From Emydura subglobosa (lineage: Eukaryota > Chordata > Testudines > Chelidae): DNA of 64,000 nt. The stretch lies in contig ML679970.1 in the NCBI GenBank assembly GCA_007922225.1, positions 43,992,323-44,056,322 of the forward strand. Reading direction: 5' to 3'. How positions within the stretch are numbered: the stretch's first letter is position 1; each line of letters opens with the position of its first letter. A model generated the notes under the pieces. That model was not told the origin of the DNA. It was given only the letters and a program-made list of their open reading frames with translations, and made no database searches. The position numbers and the translations under genes are program-made. This document shows positions 10,356-22,166 of this stretch, piece by piece.

Positions 10356-13333
10356 TTACACTAAGGAAACCCCTTGAAGAGTCAGCGGGGGGTGGGAGGG
10401 TGCTCGTGGCTGCTTGGTTCCTGGTTTGGTTGAACACCAGCTGGCTCTGCCCCAGCCTGAATTCTGCGGGGGAAGATCTACGCCGCTAAATAGGAACGAT
10501 GACCACTGAGGCTGGTGTTGGAGGATTTGGTTCTCCGGGGAGCCTTTCTGTTTTCGCTATCCTTCCTCACTAGCTCACCAGCGGGAATCTTGGATGACAA
10601 ACTCCTGCGTGTTTTCACTATAAATCTGTCTCGGTGCCGTGATGTTACACGGGAGCTGACTCTGAGATGAGTCAAACCAACCTGTGTGGGCGCTGTCCCG
10701 CTGGGAATAGCCACCCTGGGAACTTCTGCGGGTGCCCAGTGCTAGGGCCAGGACCTACGGGGGAACACTTGAAAGGGCGCTCAGGGACTGGGGTTCACAA
10801 CGCAAGGCCTGGCAGAGCACAGTCGAGAGCATTTGGGTGTCTGGGATGTATGTTTGGTGCATTACGAGTTGCCTGCTTGGAATCTACCCAGCTACAAAGC
10901 CCACAGGTTCCCCCCCAGGAGGTCTCAAGCTGCTCTCTGGCACAGCTCTGGCAGTTTAAACCCAGGTTCTGGCTAGAACATCAGTTGCAACAATGTCAGA
11001 CATCCCCCCCCCCTTTTTTTTAACTGTTCTCACGGTTTACTTTTGATTTCCCATTCAGAGGGACACAGGCACTCACACAGATTCAAGCTGAGCCTATTTG
11101 CATCTCTAACGACCCCCACGCCTTTCTGGGTTGTCACCTGGATGTTAAGCCTATCTTGCATGATCTAAAGCAGAACTCCTCTCGCTGCCCGCTGTAGTAG
11201 ACGTCTCTTCTTACACGGCCCAGCCCCTAGAGCGCGACACAGACCCACATGCGCCTCAGTGGGACTCACATAGACAAAGAGACTATTAACCTTTTCGTTG
11301 CTGGAACGACTGACTGCAACGTGCCTCCATGGTGGAAACCAATCCCTGCCCCACCCCGGGTTGTTTAGCACCTAAGAAATAATCCCTCGGCCACTCCAAA
11401 CTCTGGCTGCCCGCTCCACAACTCTGTGTCCCCCTTCTCACGAGTGGCTCCTCGGCCCCGACTGAGGGCGAGCCCTTGCGGTGACACCAGGCAGGACAGG
11501 ACGAGAGCCAGCGAGCACCACAGGGTCTGTCTGGGTCCAGCAGCCACGGTAACAAAGTCCACTTTGAGTGGTGGGCCACATAGCCAGCTCCTCCTGCATC
11601 CCTGGGGGCAGGGCCGGCCTCCAACTTGGAGGGGAAGGAATGAGCTGTGTGGTCAGATCCAAGGAACGGTTAAATGGGGCCACCAGAGGGTTTGTCTCAG
11701 GGCTGGAGAATCCCCCAGTGGTCCAGGCATGGCTGTGATCCTAAAGCTCTTTGTGAACCATGCCAGCAATTGTCACCCACCATGGAAATGCAGCCACCTC
11801 TGGGGTGGCACGTGGCAGCCGCGGCTAGCACTCTGCAGAGCTGCTCGGGGCTCTAGGACAGGGAGTGAAGAAGCAACCCCTGCCTCTTTGTTGCTGTGGG
11901 GCGGGGGGCATCTAACAGCTCTGCTCTTGTGAACGGTGCCACGGAACGGTGCAGCCATGGGGGGCCAGGACCGCAGCTTAGCGCTTCTGGTTTCAAATGC
12001 GCCTCCTGCCTGTTTGCCCCACTCCTGGAGCACTGCTGAGTGAGAGGGGCTGCGGCCCTCACAGCACTCCCGAGTGGCGAGGCGATCGCCGTGAGCAAGG
12101 CCGGGGCATGTAGCCACCGCCGGGCCAGCCCCTCGGGCAGGAGAAGGAGATCAGGGGGTCTAGCTGCAGGGACCAAGATGCTAACCCCCTTGGGTGGGGT
12201 TTTGTCCCCCTCCGCTGGCTGCCCCATGTCCGAGGTTGGCGAGTCTGTTACAGCCTTAGAGACTTCAACGGGTCGGGGCACAGGCTTCCCCAGAAGACGT
12301 CAGGGCCCATCGCTGCCTCCAAGCCAGTCCGCCGGAGTAACTTGCAGATTCTGGTTTCTGTTTAGCTGACGGCTTCCTCCTTCCAAAGCGTGGGAGAGGC
12401 TGGGCTGAGCCGACCGGCGCCGCCAGCGATTTGTCAGAACATTTCTCTTACCAGCCCTGCTGAGGAGAGACGCAGAGTGAAATCAACACGCCAGGGAGAT
12501 GCTCATCACAGGACACAGGCCGCCCCCACCGCTACAGCGTCTCCTTCACCAAAGCCTTTTCACCCTGGGATCCTAATCCTCTTGTCCTCAGTCGGTCGAT
12601 CGACCCGTCTTTCTTTCCCCGTGCACATCTAGCCGTCTCCTGACTTCTCACACCGTCTCTTTCCACCTCCCCGCGTTCGACGGCTCACCTGCACCACCAC
12701 GCTCTGCAATCCCAGCTCTGAGGGAACAAGGGTGCATTGTGAAAGTGAATTTATTCAGAAGCCGGAAGAAAATCGAGCGGGCGAGCGGGGCTCCCCTTTG
12801 TTCTCTGACCTGCTCTTGTCAACCAGGAGACTTTAAATAGGGCGCAGTTGTCCTGTGGTCGGTGAGCAGCTGTGCTGTGCTAGAGAAACCCTTATTTACC
12901 TCTGTCCTGACGCAATTGTAGCCCAGATTCTGGCTGTAGCAGCCCGGCCCATGTGTCAGACCCAGGGGCAGGTTCTCCAGGCCCTTACACAAAGGGACTT
13001 TTCTTCTCTCATGTGGCCCTGCCAGTGCGCGTTGATCCCAACCTGCAGCCCCCGCAATTCCACACCCCCCGGCTCTGCTGATTCCACCCAATGCCGACCC
13101 ACGGCCCCCTGCCCCTCCAGCCTGACCTGCCACCCCGGCTGTCCAGTGTGCTGGAATTCCACTCATCAACCTCCCCGTTAACGCTCCCGGGTAATCTGGC
13201 AGCAATTTCTGCCTCTGGGAACTAGCCCGGGGAACGGGCGGGAAGGGGGCTGTGGTCCGGCTGCAGGGGAGAACGCCGCCAGTTCCCCCGCACAGGGAAG
13301 GATAATGCCCGGATCTGCCCGGAAAGAGATGGA
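10356..13333. other. Long GC-rich unique stretch, no gene seen
   Basis: About 3 kb holds no repeat I can name. A C-run then T-run lies at about 11,005-11,020 and a GGTCGATCGACC palindrome at 12,594-12,605. Open frames are short or doubled by frames on the opposite strand (for example 11,426-11,932 and 11,853-12,281). Confidence 0.45.
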
Positions 13334-13348
13334 GGGGGGGGGGGGGGG
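13334..13348. repeat. 15-base poly-G run
   Basis: An uninterrupted G tract in a purine-rich context. Similar tracts occur at 3842-3853, 22,738-22,749, 27,353-27,369, 38,711-38,723 and 47,110-47,125. Length calls in such runs are error-prone. Confidence 0.9.
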
Positions 13349-15300
13349 AAATGGAGCACTTGGCAGGGAGTCAGCCCGGGCTATTTCCTACCTGAAGCCC
13401 TAACAGCTGATCGGTTTGGCCGTCACCACCAGCCGAGCGGCCCCGGCCCCTTCGCCTGGCCCAGCCTGGGATGCTGGCTCCTCACCCCACCCAACAGCGC
13501 ACCCAGGCTGCTACAGCTCTGCAGTCGCTCTAAGCTACAGGCTGGGGCTGGAGATGCTGGGTCCCCTCTGGCCCAGGGCCGGGGCATTGTCAATGCACCC
13601 GGCACATGTCCATGCGTCCCGTGCCCGCTGTCCTGGGTCAGAGCAGGGAGGGCACCTCTGTGGGGCGGGGCGTGTGCTGGGGGCAGAGGCCTTTCCTGTG
13701 CCACGAGGGGAAACCCTGACTGGGGGGCAGGGTGCAGAGGAGGGATGGCGTGGTGATTGCTGGGGGGAAGGAGCAGAAAGGGGCAGGGAGAGACTGGGGG
13801 ATGGGGAAGAAAGGTCTGTGCCCGCTGCCCTGGCCTGGAAATGAGCCGTGATGCCCGCTGGGAAAACCTGGCTCCTTGTGGGGTTACAGTCGAGCTGGGC
13901 GATGCATTTGGTTTCAGATTTGACGCCTCTGAAGTGATGCCTGCTTGGGTGTCTGTTTCGCTGCCCCAGGCAGCCCGGGACGCCGCGCTGTAAGAGGGCG
14001 ACTTGTCCCGCCCAGGTGGGGCAGTTTCTCTCTGGGCCTGGGACCCCGGTTAACCGAGTGCCGCCGCCCCAGATCCACTTCACCCTGATACCTGCCCACT
14101 TGGAGGTTCCCACCTGGCCCCTCTGTGAGCTGGCCTCACACCAGGACAGAGCCTGGGGGGTCCACGGCGATTTGCCTCCATCTCTCCACGGGCAGCTCTG
14201 GGCAGGCACGAGGGTGCCACGCTACACTGCACTCACGTCTCACCCTTTTATCCCGGCCTCACTCGTGCGCACACGTTCCCGCAGTGGATTTGCACCGAAA
14301 CCACGTCTTCGGGGGTGAAAGCAGCGGCAGCTGGCGAGGAACCAGCAGGGTGAGGGGCCGCGTCCCAGTCTCAGCCGTGCAATAAACCTCACAGCTACGA
14401 CGAATGGCCGCGTCCGTTGTCTGCTTCCTGGCCTTGGAGGTGCTGCCGCCAGGCTGGTAGGCTAGCACAGCCCAGGATGGTTTGGGCTCTGTGCCGCTGA
14501 AGCTGTTCACCCCCTGCAGTTCTGGTCCCCGGCCCAGCCACCTCTTCCTCTGGGCCTGGCACTTGACGCCCTCGCTTGCTGCATTGGGAAGGAGCCCGTC
14601 TCTCCCTAGACCAGCATACCCAGCCACTCCCCCCGCCACTAGTGCTTCAACACTGCCCCAGCGCCCTGTCGTGCCGCCGGCTCACGCCCCCGTCCCCCGG
14701 CCAGCACTTGGCAGCCCTGCTTCCCACGCGGCTGCCTCCCTGGCCTGGCCTGGCTGCCCCACCCGGCCGGGGGCGGATGGGCTGTCCCGAGGAGGAGCTG
14801 CTGCCAGAAACCGAGGCGAGGCCGGTCAGAGTCAAGGGCGGGAGCCGGACTCAGGAATTGAGAGCAGGGTTGGAACAAGGTGAGAGGAGGGCTAGACGCC
14901 CACGCAGGATGTCCTGCCCCCGTCACCAACCGGAGAAGCCAGCTGTCCGTCCTCCTCCCCGGCCAGCCTGGAGCTCTTCTGTGGCCCCTCCAGCAGGGGC
15001 CCGGGCCCAGGCCCGCCCCCCCCGGCCCGAGGCATGTCTCTAGGGACGGCTGCTCCCCGGACATTGCTGCTTGCTGAAATTCTGCCGCTGCCAGGACGTT
15101 TGCACCACACAGCCAGTCCTGTGCCTGAGCAGAAGGAATTCCAGCCCCAAGGGCACGCTGCAAACGCGTGAGCAGCGCATAGTGGCCATCAAAGGCAGCG
15201 GGCGTCGTGTGCGTGTTCCCAGCCACGTGGTAGCGCTTAGCCGAACAATAACCGTCCTCTCGAAGCCAGACAGCAGTGCTCCCGCCTGGGGCTCCGCGGC
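13349..15300. other. GC-rich unique sequence, no gene seen
   Basis: The large frames here (13,535-14,209 minus, 14,482-14,883 plus, 14,639-15,502 minus) are proline-, arginine- and glycine-rich and overlap on both strands. None has a recognisable domain. They look like chance frames in GC-rich DNA. Confidence 0.45.
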
Positions 15301-15439
15301 CTGCTCCATACGGTGAGTTCCTTCCCACCCTTTCTATTCTCCAAGGTCCATCTCTTTCCTTGTCCATGGGCAATGTAGGGTCAATCTGAGGGATCTGATC
15401 GGTTGTCTTAGGGTTTGGGTCTATCCCAGCTGGTTCCCC

Positions 15440-15985
15440 TTCGATACCCAACCCGGGGGAATCACAGCCGTCCTCCTGTCTGTCCCCGCTTCTTCCTGAC
15501 ATTGTGCCTGGGGTCTCCTATGCTCTGTGGTTGGGCTAATGGCACAATGTTGCCACGCACTGCCCCTCCACGACCTCCTTTCTCCGGGCAAACAGTATAA
15601 ACTGGGTTCCTGTGAGCAACGGCCGTATAGGGACTTGAGTCCCACTTGTTCTGTATTTTATTACGCCCACAGTCCTCTGGGTCACGTACCAATACGTGCT
15701 CACCTGGTGAGAGGACCCATTGACGTCTGATCACACGTCCTTCCTCTGCTTCGGGCTACCTCCTGGGCGCTGCTGAGAGCCATTTTCATGGTGACCCTTG
15801 ATCCAGTCATCCACGTCGGGCACATCTTCTGCCTCGGGGCCATCTTTCCTCAGGATGTCCAGTGTCGCCCTGGGATCTCTCCTGAAGACGAGCTAGAAGG
15901 GAGGGTAACCTGGGGAAGCCAGCACTAACTCAGGGAGACGCTTTTCCAGAGGAAGCGTCCTGCCCGGGCCGTGCACCGTCCTGCT
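15440..15985 (-). pseudogene. Ty3/gypsy-type integrase C-terminal remnant
   Basis: The minus strand encodes the end of a gypsy-class integrase in broken frames. From about 15,967 downwards it reads LEKRLPELVLA and then LVFRRDPRATLDIL. These correspond to the 'LPELVFAYN...PFELMFGREPRLPVD' region of such enzymes, and the segment between the two blocks appears shortened. A stop lies at 15,893-15,895 and another at 15,731-15,733. After a frame change, 15,734-15,462 gives GEHVLVRDPEDCGRNKIQ and then NKWDSSPYTAV, a GPY/F-like module. The catalytic D-D-E part is missing. The copy is dead; it shows that LTR retrotransposons have been active in this lineage. Confidence 0.72.
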
Positions 15986-16639
15986 GATCGCTCACACTGA
16001 GTGTTTCCTTGTGGTTGGTAGAGTATCAGCCGGCTTTTAGCTAAGCTGCCAGGCAGCTTTCACCTTTCGCTGGTCACCTCTGGTTCGGAAGTTGTTCCCT
16101 GCCTGGTCCAACGGTCAGCCCCAGCGGAGGAACCAGCGCTGTCTGCATGCCCGGGCTGGCATCCGCGTAGTCTGTCTTCGGGTGGGACCAGCGAGGGTGA
16201 GCGGGGCAAACGTGGGTGTGCGGTAGCCAGAACAGAGCCACTTGCAATGCAAAGAGGGTCACTGCAGGCACCCTCCACTCCACTTCCAGTGTTGCCATTA
16301 CCTTCAGAGATCAGGCAAGGCGTGATGGAGGGGGCGAGGGCCGCCTGTCGGCCCATTCGAAACCTGTCCTAGTTCACCAGCCAAAGGAGTCGGCCCATCT
16401 TGTCTGAGTTCCCATGATGCAAAGCCATCCCACAGGACTGCTAACTGGGGGGCCAGGACTGGGTTAGCTGGGGGCTGCGGGCTGGGAGTGAGGGGCACAG
16501 GCAGGGCTGAGTGGGAGATGGGGAGCTGAGGACTGGAACAGCTGGGCAGGCGGGGGTTGGGACTGGGGCGTACAGGCAGAGCTGGGTCTACCAGTTCATA
16601 ACTTACATGCAAGTTTGTGGGACACAAGACAGCCATACA
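15986..16639. other. Unassigned sequence between retroelements
   Basis: This may contain more of the gypsy element upstream of its integrase, but I recognise no motif. The minus-strand frames at 16,060-16,356 and 16,304-16,636 have no domain signature. Confidence 0.4.
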
Positions 16640-17552
16640 GGTTCAGACCTATTAATTGCCTGCCTATTCATTTCACTGGCTGACCCCTGGTTCTTGTGTT
16701 ATCGGAAGAGAGAAATAACACTTAATTATTCACTTTCTCCGCACCAGTCAAGATTTCATAGACTTCTGTCACATCCCCCCTTCGTCGTCTCTTTTCCAAG
16801 CCATATGGTCACAGTCTTATTAATCTCTCCGCAGACGGAAGCTGTTCCATCCCCCTAATCATTTTTGTTGCCCTCCTTTGTACCTTTTCCAATTCCAACA
16901 TAGCTTTTCTGAGGTGAGGTGCCCAGCACTGCATGCAGTATTTGTGGTGTGGGCGTAGCATAGATTTATAGAGTGACATTGTGGTGATATTTTCTGTTTT
17001 AGCAGCTAGCCCTTTCTTAATGATGGCTAACATTTCTGGTGGCTGTTTTGACTGTGGCTGCAACATTGACTGGATGTTTTCAGGGCAGTAGCCACGCTGA
17101 CTCCAAGATCTCTTCCTTGAGTGGTAACAGCTAATTGACCCCATCACTTTTTATGCGTAGTTGGGATTGTCTTCCAATGTGCATTGCATTTCATCTGCCC
17201 TTTCTACCACCCAGCTTTGTGAGGTCCCTTTGTAACGCTTCGCACTTAACTATCTTGAGTAATTCTGTATCCTCTGCCGATTTTGTCACCTCACTATTTA
17301 CCCCTTTTTCCAAACCATTTATGAAGATGTTGAACACCACGGGTGCCAGCCCAGATTCTTGAGGGACCCTGCTCATTTCCTCTCTCCAGTGTGAAAACTG
17401 ACCATTTATTCTTAGCCTTTGTTTTCTATCTTTTAACCAGTTACCGATCCAGGAGAGGACCTTCCCTCTTACCCATGATCGCTTCCTTTGCTTAAGAGCC
17501 TTTGGTGAGAGACCTTCTCAAAGGCTTTCTGAAAGTCCAAGTACACGATATC
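16640..17552 (-). mobile_element. CR1 LINE, 3' part of a copy split by a younger insertion
   Basis: The minus strand carries the reverse transcriptase core and C-terminus. The frame at 17,376-17,191 reads GLAPVVFNIFINGLEKGV and then KSAEDTELLK. The F/YADD catalytic box has become SAED (about 17,269-17,280), so the enzyme is dead. The frame at 17,147-16,809 gives MLRPHHKYCMQCWAPH and [14 protein letters not shown], the usual CR1 C-terminal block. The DNA 3' of this (TGACCCCTGGTTCTTGTGTT) is 3'-terminal CR1 sequence, but the very end is missing. The element resumes at 19,046. Confidence 0.85.
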
Positions 17553-19045
17553 CTGGAAACTGAAAGGGACCTCGGTCGGTAATCTAGTCCAGTCCACTGC
17601 AGTGATACCTAGCCCTGCATTATCTCATCCATCCCTGACAGGTGTTTGTCTAACTTGGGCTTCAAAATCTCCAGTCACCAGAGATTCCACAATCGTCCTA
17701 GATAATTTGTTCCAGTGCTTAACCACCCTGACAGTTAGGAGGTTAATGTCCCACCTAAATCCTCCTTGCTGCACGGTAAGGCCATTACTTCTCGTCCATG
17801 GATTTATCACCCTCCTGATTGTAACAACCTTTCACATGCTTGAAGACTGATATGTCCCCCTTCAGTCTTCTCTTCTGTCTAAACACACCCAATTTTTTCA
17901 ATCTTTCCTCATAGCTCATGTTTTCTAGACCTTTATTCATTTTTGTTGCTCTCCTCTAGACTTTCTTCAATTTATGCCACATTTTTCCTGAAATGTGGGA
18001 TGCAGCTGCGGCCTTATCAGCACAGAGTAGAGCAGAAGAATTACTATTTCTGTCTTGCTTACAACACTCCTCCTAATACCTCTCAGAAGGATGTCTGCTT
18101 TTTTTGCAACAGCGTTACACTGTTGATTCATATATAGTTTGTGATCCACTATGACACCCCAGATCCCTTTCCGCAGTACTCCTTCCTAGGCTTTGTATTT
18201 CCCATTCTGTATGTGTGCAATTGATTATTCCTTCCAAAGTGGAGTACTTTGCATTAGTTCTTGTTCAATTTCATCCTATTTACGTCAGACCATTTCTCCA
18301 GTTTTTCAAGATCATTTTGAATTCTAATCCTGTTCTCCAAAGCACTTGCAACCCCTCCCAGCTTGGTATCATCTGCAAACTTTATAAGTGTACTGTCTTT
18401 GCTGTTATCTAAATCATTGATGAAGATATTGAACAGAACCGGACTCAGAACTGTTCACTGCAGGACCCCACTTAATATGCCCTTCCAGCTTGACTGTGAA
18501 CCATTGATAACTACTCTGTGAGTACAGTTTTCCAACCAGTTCTGCACCTGCCTTCTAGTAGCTTCTTGTTTAGGTTCTATTTCCCTAGTTAGCTTATGAG
18601 ACTGTCATATGAGACAGTATCAAAAGCCTTACTAAAGTAGAGCTATATCCTATCTACTGTTTCCCTCCTAGTCACAGGGCTTGTTACCTTGTCAAAGAAG
18701 GAGATTAGGTTGGTTTTGACATGATTTGTGCTGACTGTTACTTTATTATCTTTTAGGTGTTTGCAAATTGATTGTTAGATTATTTGCTCCCTTATCTTTC
18801 TGGATACGAAGATAAGCTGGCTGGTCAGTAATTCCCTGGGTTGCCCTTCTTCCCCTTTTATAGGTAGGTACTATATTTGCGCTTTTCCAGTCCTCTGGTA
18901 TCTCTCGGTCCTGCAAGAGTTCTCACAGATAGTCACTAATGGCTCAGAGATCTCTTCAGCCCATTCCTTAAGTACTCTAGGATATATTCCATCAGGCCCT
19001 GCTGACTTGAAGACATCTAATTTGTCTAAATAATTCTTAACTAGT
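17553..19045 (-). mobile_element. CR1 LINE inserted inside another CR1
   Basis: It starts on the plus strand with the 3' end of a CR1 (AAAGGGACCTCGGTCGGT, ATCTAGTCCAG) and runs back through the reverse transcriptase to the linker region. Recognisable minus-strand peptides are VVKHWNKLSRTIVES in 17,625-17,810 and GIRRSVVSKTEIVILLLYSV in 17,967-18,149. It is 5'-truncated, as is usual for CR1. It is flanked by the two halves of an older CR1, which read on correctly from one side to the other. Many stops mean it is not active. Confidence 0.82.
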
Positions 19046-20461
19046 CGACTGGATCATGCTTCTCCAGATGCTTGTTGAAGCGCTCAAAGAATTCTAATAG
19101 ATCGGTGAGACATGATTTTTCTTTTACGACAGTCATGTTGACTTTTCCCCAACATACCATGTTTATCTGTGTCTGATAATTTTGTTCTTTACTATGTTTC
19201 AATCAGTTTGCCTGGTACTGAAGTTATGCTTTCCAGCCTGTAATTGCCAAGATCACCTGTGGAGCCTTTTTTTAAAAAAAATAGGCATATTAGTTACTCT
19301 CCAGTCATCTGATACAGAAGCTGATTTAAGTGACAGGTTACATACCACAGTTAGTAGTTCTGCAATTTCATATCTGAGTTCCTTTTGGAGCTCTTGAGTG
19401 GATACCATCTGGCCCTGGTGACTTATTACTATTTAATTTATCAATTTATTCCAAAACTTCCCCGATTGACCCCTCAGTCTGGGACAGTTCCTCAGATTTC
19501 TCACCTAAAAAGAATGGCTGAGGTGTGGAGATTTCCCCCACATCCTCTGCAGTGAAGATGGATTCAAATAATTCATTTAGTTTCTCTGCAATGGCCTTGT
19601 CTTCCTTGAGTGCTCCTTTAGCACTTTGATTGCCCAGTGGTCCCACTGCAACTTTGGCAGGCTTCCTGCTTCTGATGTGCTTTAAAAAAAATGGTTGTTT
19701 TTTTGTGTCCTTAGTTGCACTTCAAATTCTTTTTTGGCCTCCCTTATTATACTTAAACTCTGGCAAGTCAAGGGTAAATGTTCCTTTCTATTTTCCACAG
19801 TAGGATTTGACTTCCAATATTTAAAGCATGCCTTTCCACCTCTAACCACCTCTTTTACTCTGCTGTTTTAGCCATTCTGGCATTTTTTTGGTCATCGTCC
19901 TATTTTTTTTTGTTGTTTTTGATTGGGGATATACATTTACTTTGAGCCTCTATTATGGTGTTTTTAAATAATCTCCTTGCAGTTTGCAGGCATTTTACCC
20001 GTGTGACTGTTCCTTTTAATTTCTGTTTAATTAGCTTCCTCATTTTTGTGTCATTACCCATTTTTGAAGTTAAATGCTACTGTGGTAGGTTTCTTTAGCA
20101 TTTTTCCCCCTACAAGGATGTTAAATTTAATTACATTATGGTCGCTATTACTGAGTGATTCAGCTATCTTCACCTCTTAGACAAATATCCTGTGCGCCAC
20201 CAAGGGCTAAATCAAGAACCGCCTCTCCCCCTTGTAGGTTCTAGCAGCAGCTTCTCCAAGAAGCAGTCATGTAATGTGTCTAGACATTTTATCTCCACAT
20301 CCCTTCCTGAGCTGATATGTACCCAGTCAATATGAGGATAGCTGAAAACCCCCGTTGTTGAGTTTTCTATCTTTGTAACCACGCTAATCTCCCTGAGTGT
20401 GTTGCAATCACTATCCTAGTCAGCTTGCTAGAATATTCCTAGTGCTAAACTTATTGTTTAA
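19046..20461 (-). mobile_element. CR1 LINE, 5' part of the split copy
   Basis: The sequence resumes with CGACTGGATCATGCTTCTCC and GAATTCTAATAGATCGGTGA, which directly continue the segment that stopped at 17,552 (AAGTACACGATATC). It goes through the RT/endonuclease linker. The minus frame at 19,646-19,446 has KAIAEKLNELFESIFTAED and FFLGEKSEELSQ. The endonuclease-side DNA then runs to about 20,461, where similarity ends. The 5' end is truncated. Confidence 0.82.
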
Positions 20462-20931
20462 GGGATGGGGAATCAGAACGAGCTGGCTGCGTTCATGGAT
20501 TTGGATCACACCTGTGAGCAGAGTCCTGGCTGCTTGAGAAGGAGGCCAGGGCTCTTCCCCGCCCCCCGCCCCGCCCCAAGGACTTCCACTGGTGCTCTGC
20601 AGTACTGACAAACAGGGGAGAGATGGCCTGAGCGTGATGATGTAGTGATGCTGCCTGAGTTTGCAGAGAGCCTGAGTCCATTGCTGAGCGAGGGGGATCT
20701 GCCGGTAATGCCGCTGGGGTGTTATGTCCAAGGCACTGCCCTGAAGACTCCTGCCAACCCCATCCCTGCCCAAGACCCAGCATGTGCCAGGAAGATCTAC
20801 TGGAGCCATAGGCAGGTGTCCTGCTGCTGCAGTGTGTATGTGTGGGGGGCTGGGCAGTGAAGGGGGAGGCTGGTGATGGGGTGGCTGGTGCAGCTGGGGG
20901 AGGGGGAGCCTGGAGCCAGGCTTGTGTCCGT
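20462..20931. other. Unassigned GC-rich sequence
   Basis: No gene is seen. Open frames overlap on both strands, and composition changes sharply from the AT-richer CR1 to GC-rich DNA at about 20,462. Confidence 0.45.
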
Positions 20932-20968
20932 CCCCCCCCCCCGGGGGGGGGGCGGGGGCCCCCCCCCC
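20932..20968. repeat. Homopolymer palindrome: C11-G10-C-G5-C10
   Basis: Eleven C, ten G, one C, five G and ten C follow one another with no other base. The block can fold as a GC-only hairpin and also has G-quadruplex and i-motif potential. Such tracts are difficult to sequence, so exact lengths are unreliable and an assembly error is possible. Confidence 0.9.
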
Positions 20969-21937
20969 TCCCGCTCCTTCTCAGATGGGCTACAGCAGGA
21001 GAACTGCCTGAGGCTGCGGTAGGTGCCACAGCACCCCCAGGGGCTGGGAGGAATTGCTGCAGGGGCTCCCTGCTGGATGCCAGGGCTGTGCGAGCTGTGA
21101 AGCGCTTGGCAGATCAGTGGGGCTCTGCAAGGCAGTTCCAGGGAGACGGGGCCCCTCTGCTGCTGCTCTGTGGCCCTCACTCCCTCTTCCTGGCCCCCCT
21201 GGCTGCAGCCATCTGCAAGACACTCCTGAAATGAGAGCAGCCCGGGTGGAGACAAGGCAGCGCATGGTGTTCGGGGTCCTGCTCACTGCCTGCCCCATCC
21301 AGTTGGGTGCACCCCACTCCGGCCCCGGTCCTCAGCTCCTGCCTCCACGTCTCCCTGCCCCCAGCCCCACAGCGGCGCATCAGTTCACAGAGGTGCTGGC
21401 CCTGCTCGCTACTGCCCATGTCTCTTCTCCCAGCTCCTGCCTGGCAGGATTAGCTGGCAGGCTCCTGGCACAAGCCGGAAGTGGCCCTGGCCTTGAATCC
21501 CGCATGTAAATTTGAGCTCACACCTCAGCGATGCAGAGGAGACTTATGATCCCAGGGTCACCGAGCCATAGGCAACACTACCCCTCTGCCCCGTGGCACA
21601 TCCTGCGGGCAGTAGCGTAGTCTGGGTCACCCCCTGCGCTCTGACGCAGCATGGCACGGAAATCACAGCTCCTCGCTGGCGCCGTGTGCCTGGCAGACAC
21701 GCCGCAGAGCCACAGCAGGACGGGGCGCTGTACCTATGGGATCGACCGACTTGTAAATCTTCCCGCTCTGCTGGGTTGTGGTAGCACTTCCAGGCCCCTG
21801 TTCCCTCTGGCTCCCCCCATGGGGGTGTCTGAAAACTGCATGGCCCTTCACTCACCTGCTGCTCTCAAAGCACTTTAGCCAACACGTCATGAAGCCCCAT
21901 GAGGCCCCCCCCCCCCATGGTGCACAGAGAGCCTGAG
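20969..21937. other. GC-rich unique sequence, no gene seen
   Basis: Leucine-, proline- and alanine-rich frames on both strands (21,054-21,509 plus, 20,797-21,255 minus) have no domain. A C-run lies at about 21,905-21,916. Confidence 0.45.
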
Positions 21938-22040
21938 CCCCCTTTTACAGCGGGGGCAATATACAGAGAGCGGAAGTGACGCAAGATCCTTTGTACGTCA
22001 CTGGCTGAGTCGGGAGATAGAACCCAGGAGTCCGGATGCT
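21938..22040 (-). repeat. MIR/CORE-SINE
   Basis: The reverse complement of MIR is seen: CCTTTTACAGCGGGGGCAAT, an equivalent of 'agtgacttgcccaaggtcac' (AGTGACGCAAGATCC), then GGCTGAGTCGGGAGATAGAA and CCCAGGAGTCCGGA. Confidence 0.72.
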
Positions 22041-22077
22041 CAGGGGGCAGAGGGATGGTTGCGTGCGTCATCTATGC

Positions 22078-22166
22078 GCTGAGCCAGCATCACTGTGTGA
22101 CCTCGGCAAATCCCTTCCCCATGTGGTGCCTCAGTTTCCCCAGCAGTAAGATGGGGTTAATGAACT
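22078..22166 (+). repeat. MIR/CORE-SINE
   Basis: CACTGTGTGACCTCGGCAAA, GTGCCTCAGTTTCCCCAGCA and GTAAGATGGGGTTAATGA are collinear with the MIR core in sense orientation. The minus-strand MIR just upstream makes this a head-to-head pair. Confidence 0.75.

Noticed and set aside
12594..12605. GGTCGATCGACC palindrome as a regulatory operator
   Set aside because: A single 12-bp palindrome is expected by chance in 64 kb, and no neighbouring motif supports it.
14639..15502. 287-codon minus-strand frame
   Set aside because: GC-rich chance frame. It begins in the decayed gypsy region and runs into unrelated sequence, and plus-strand frames overlap it.
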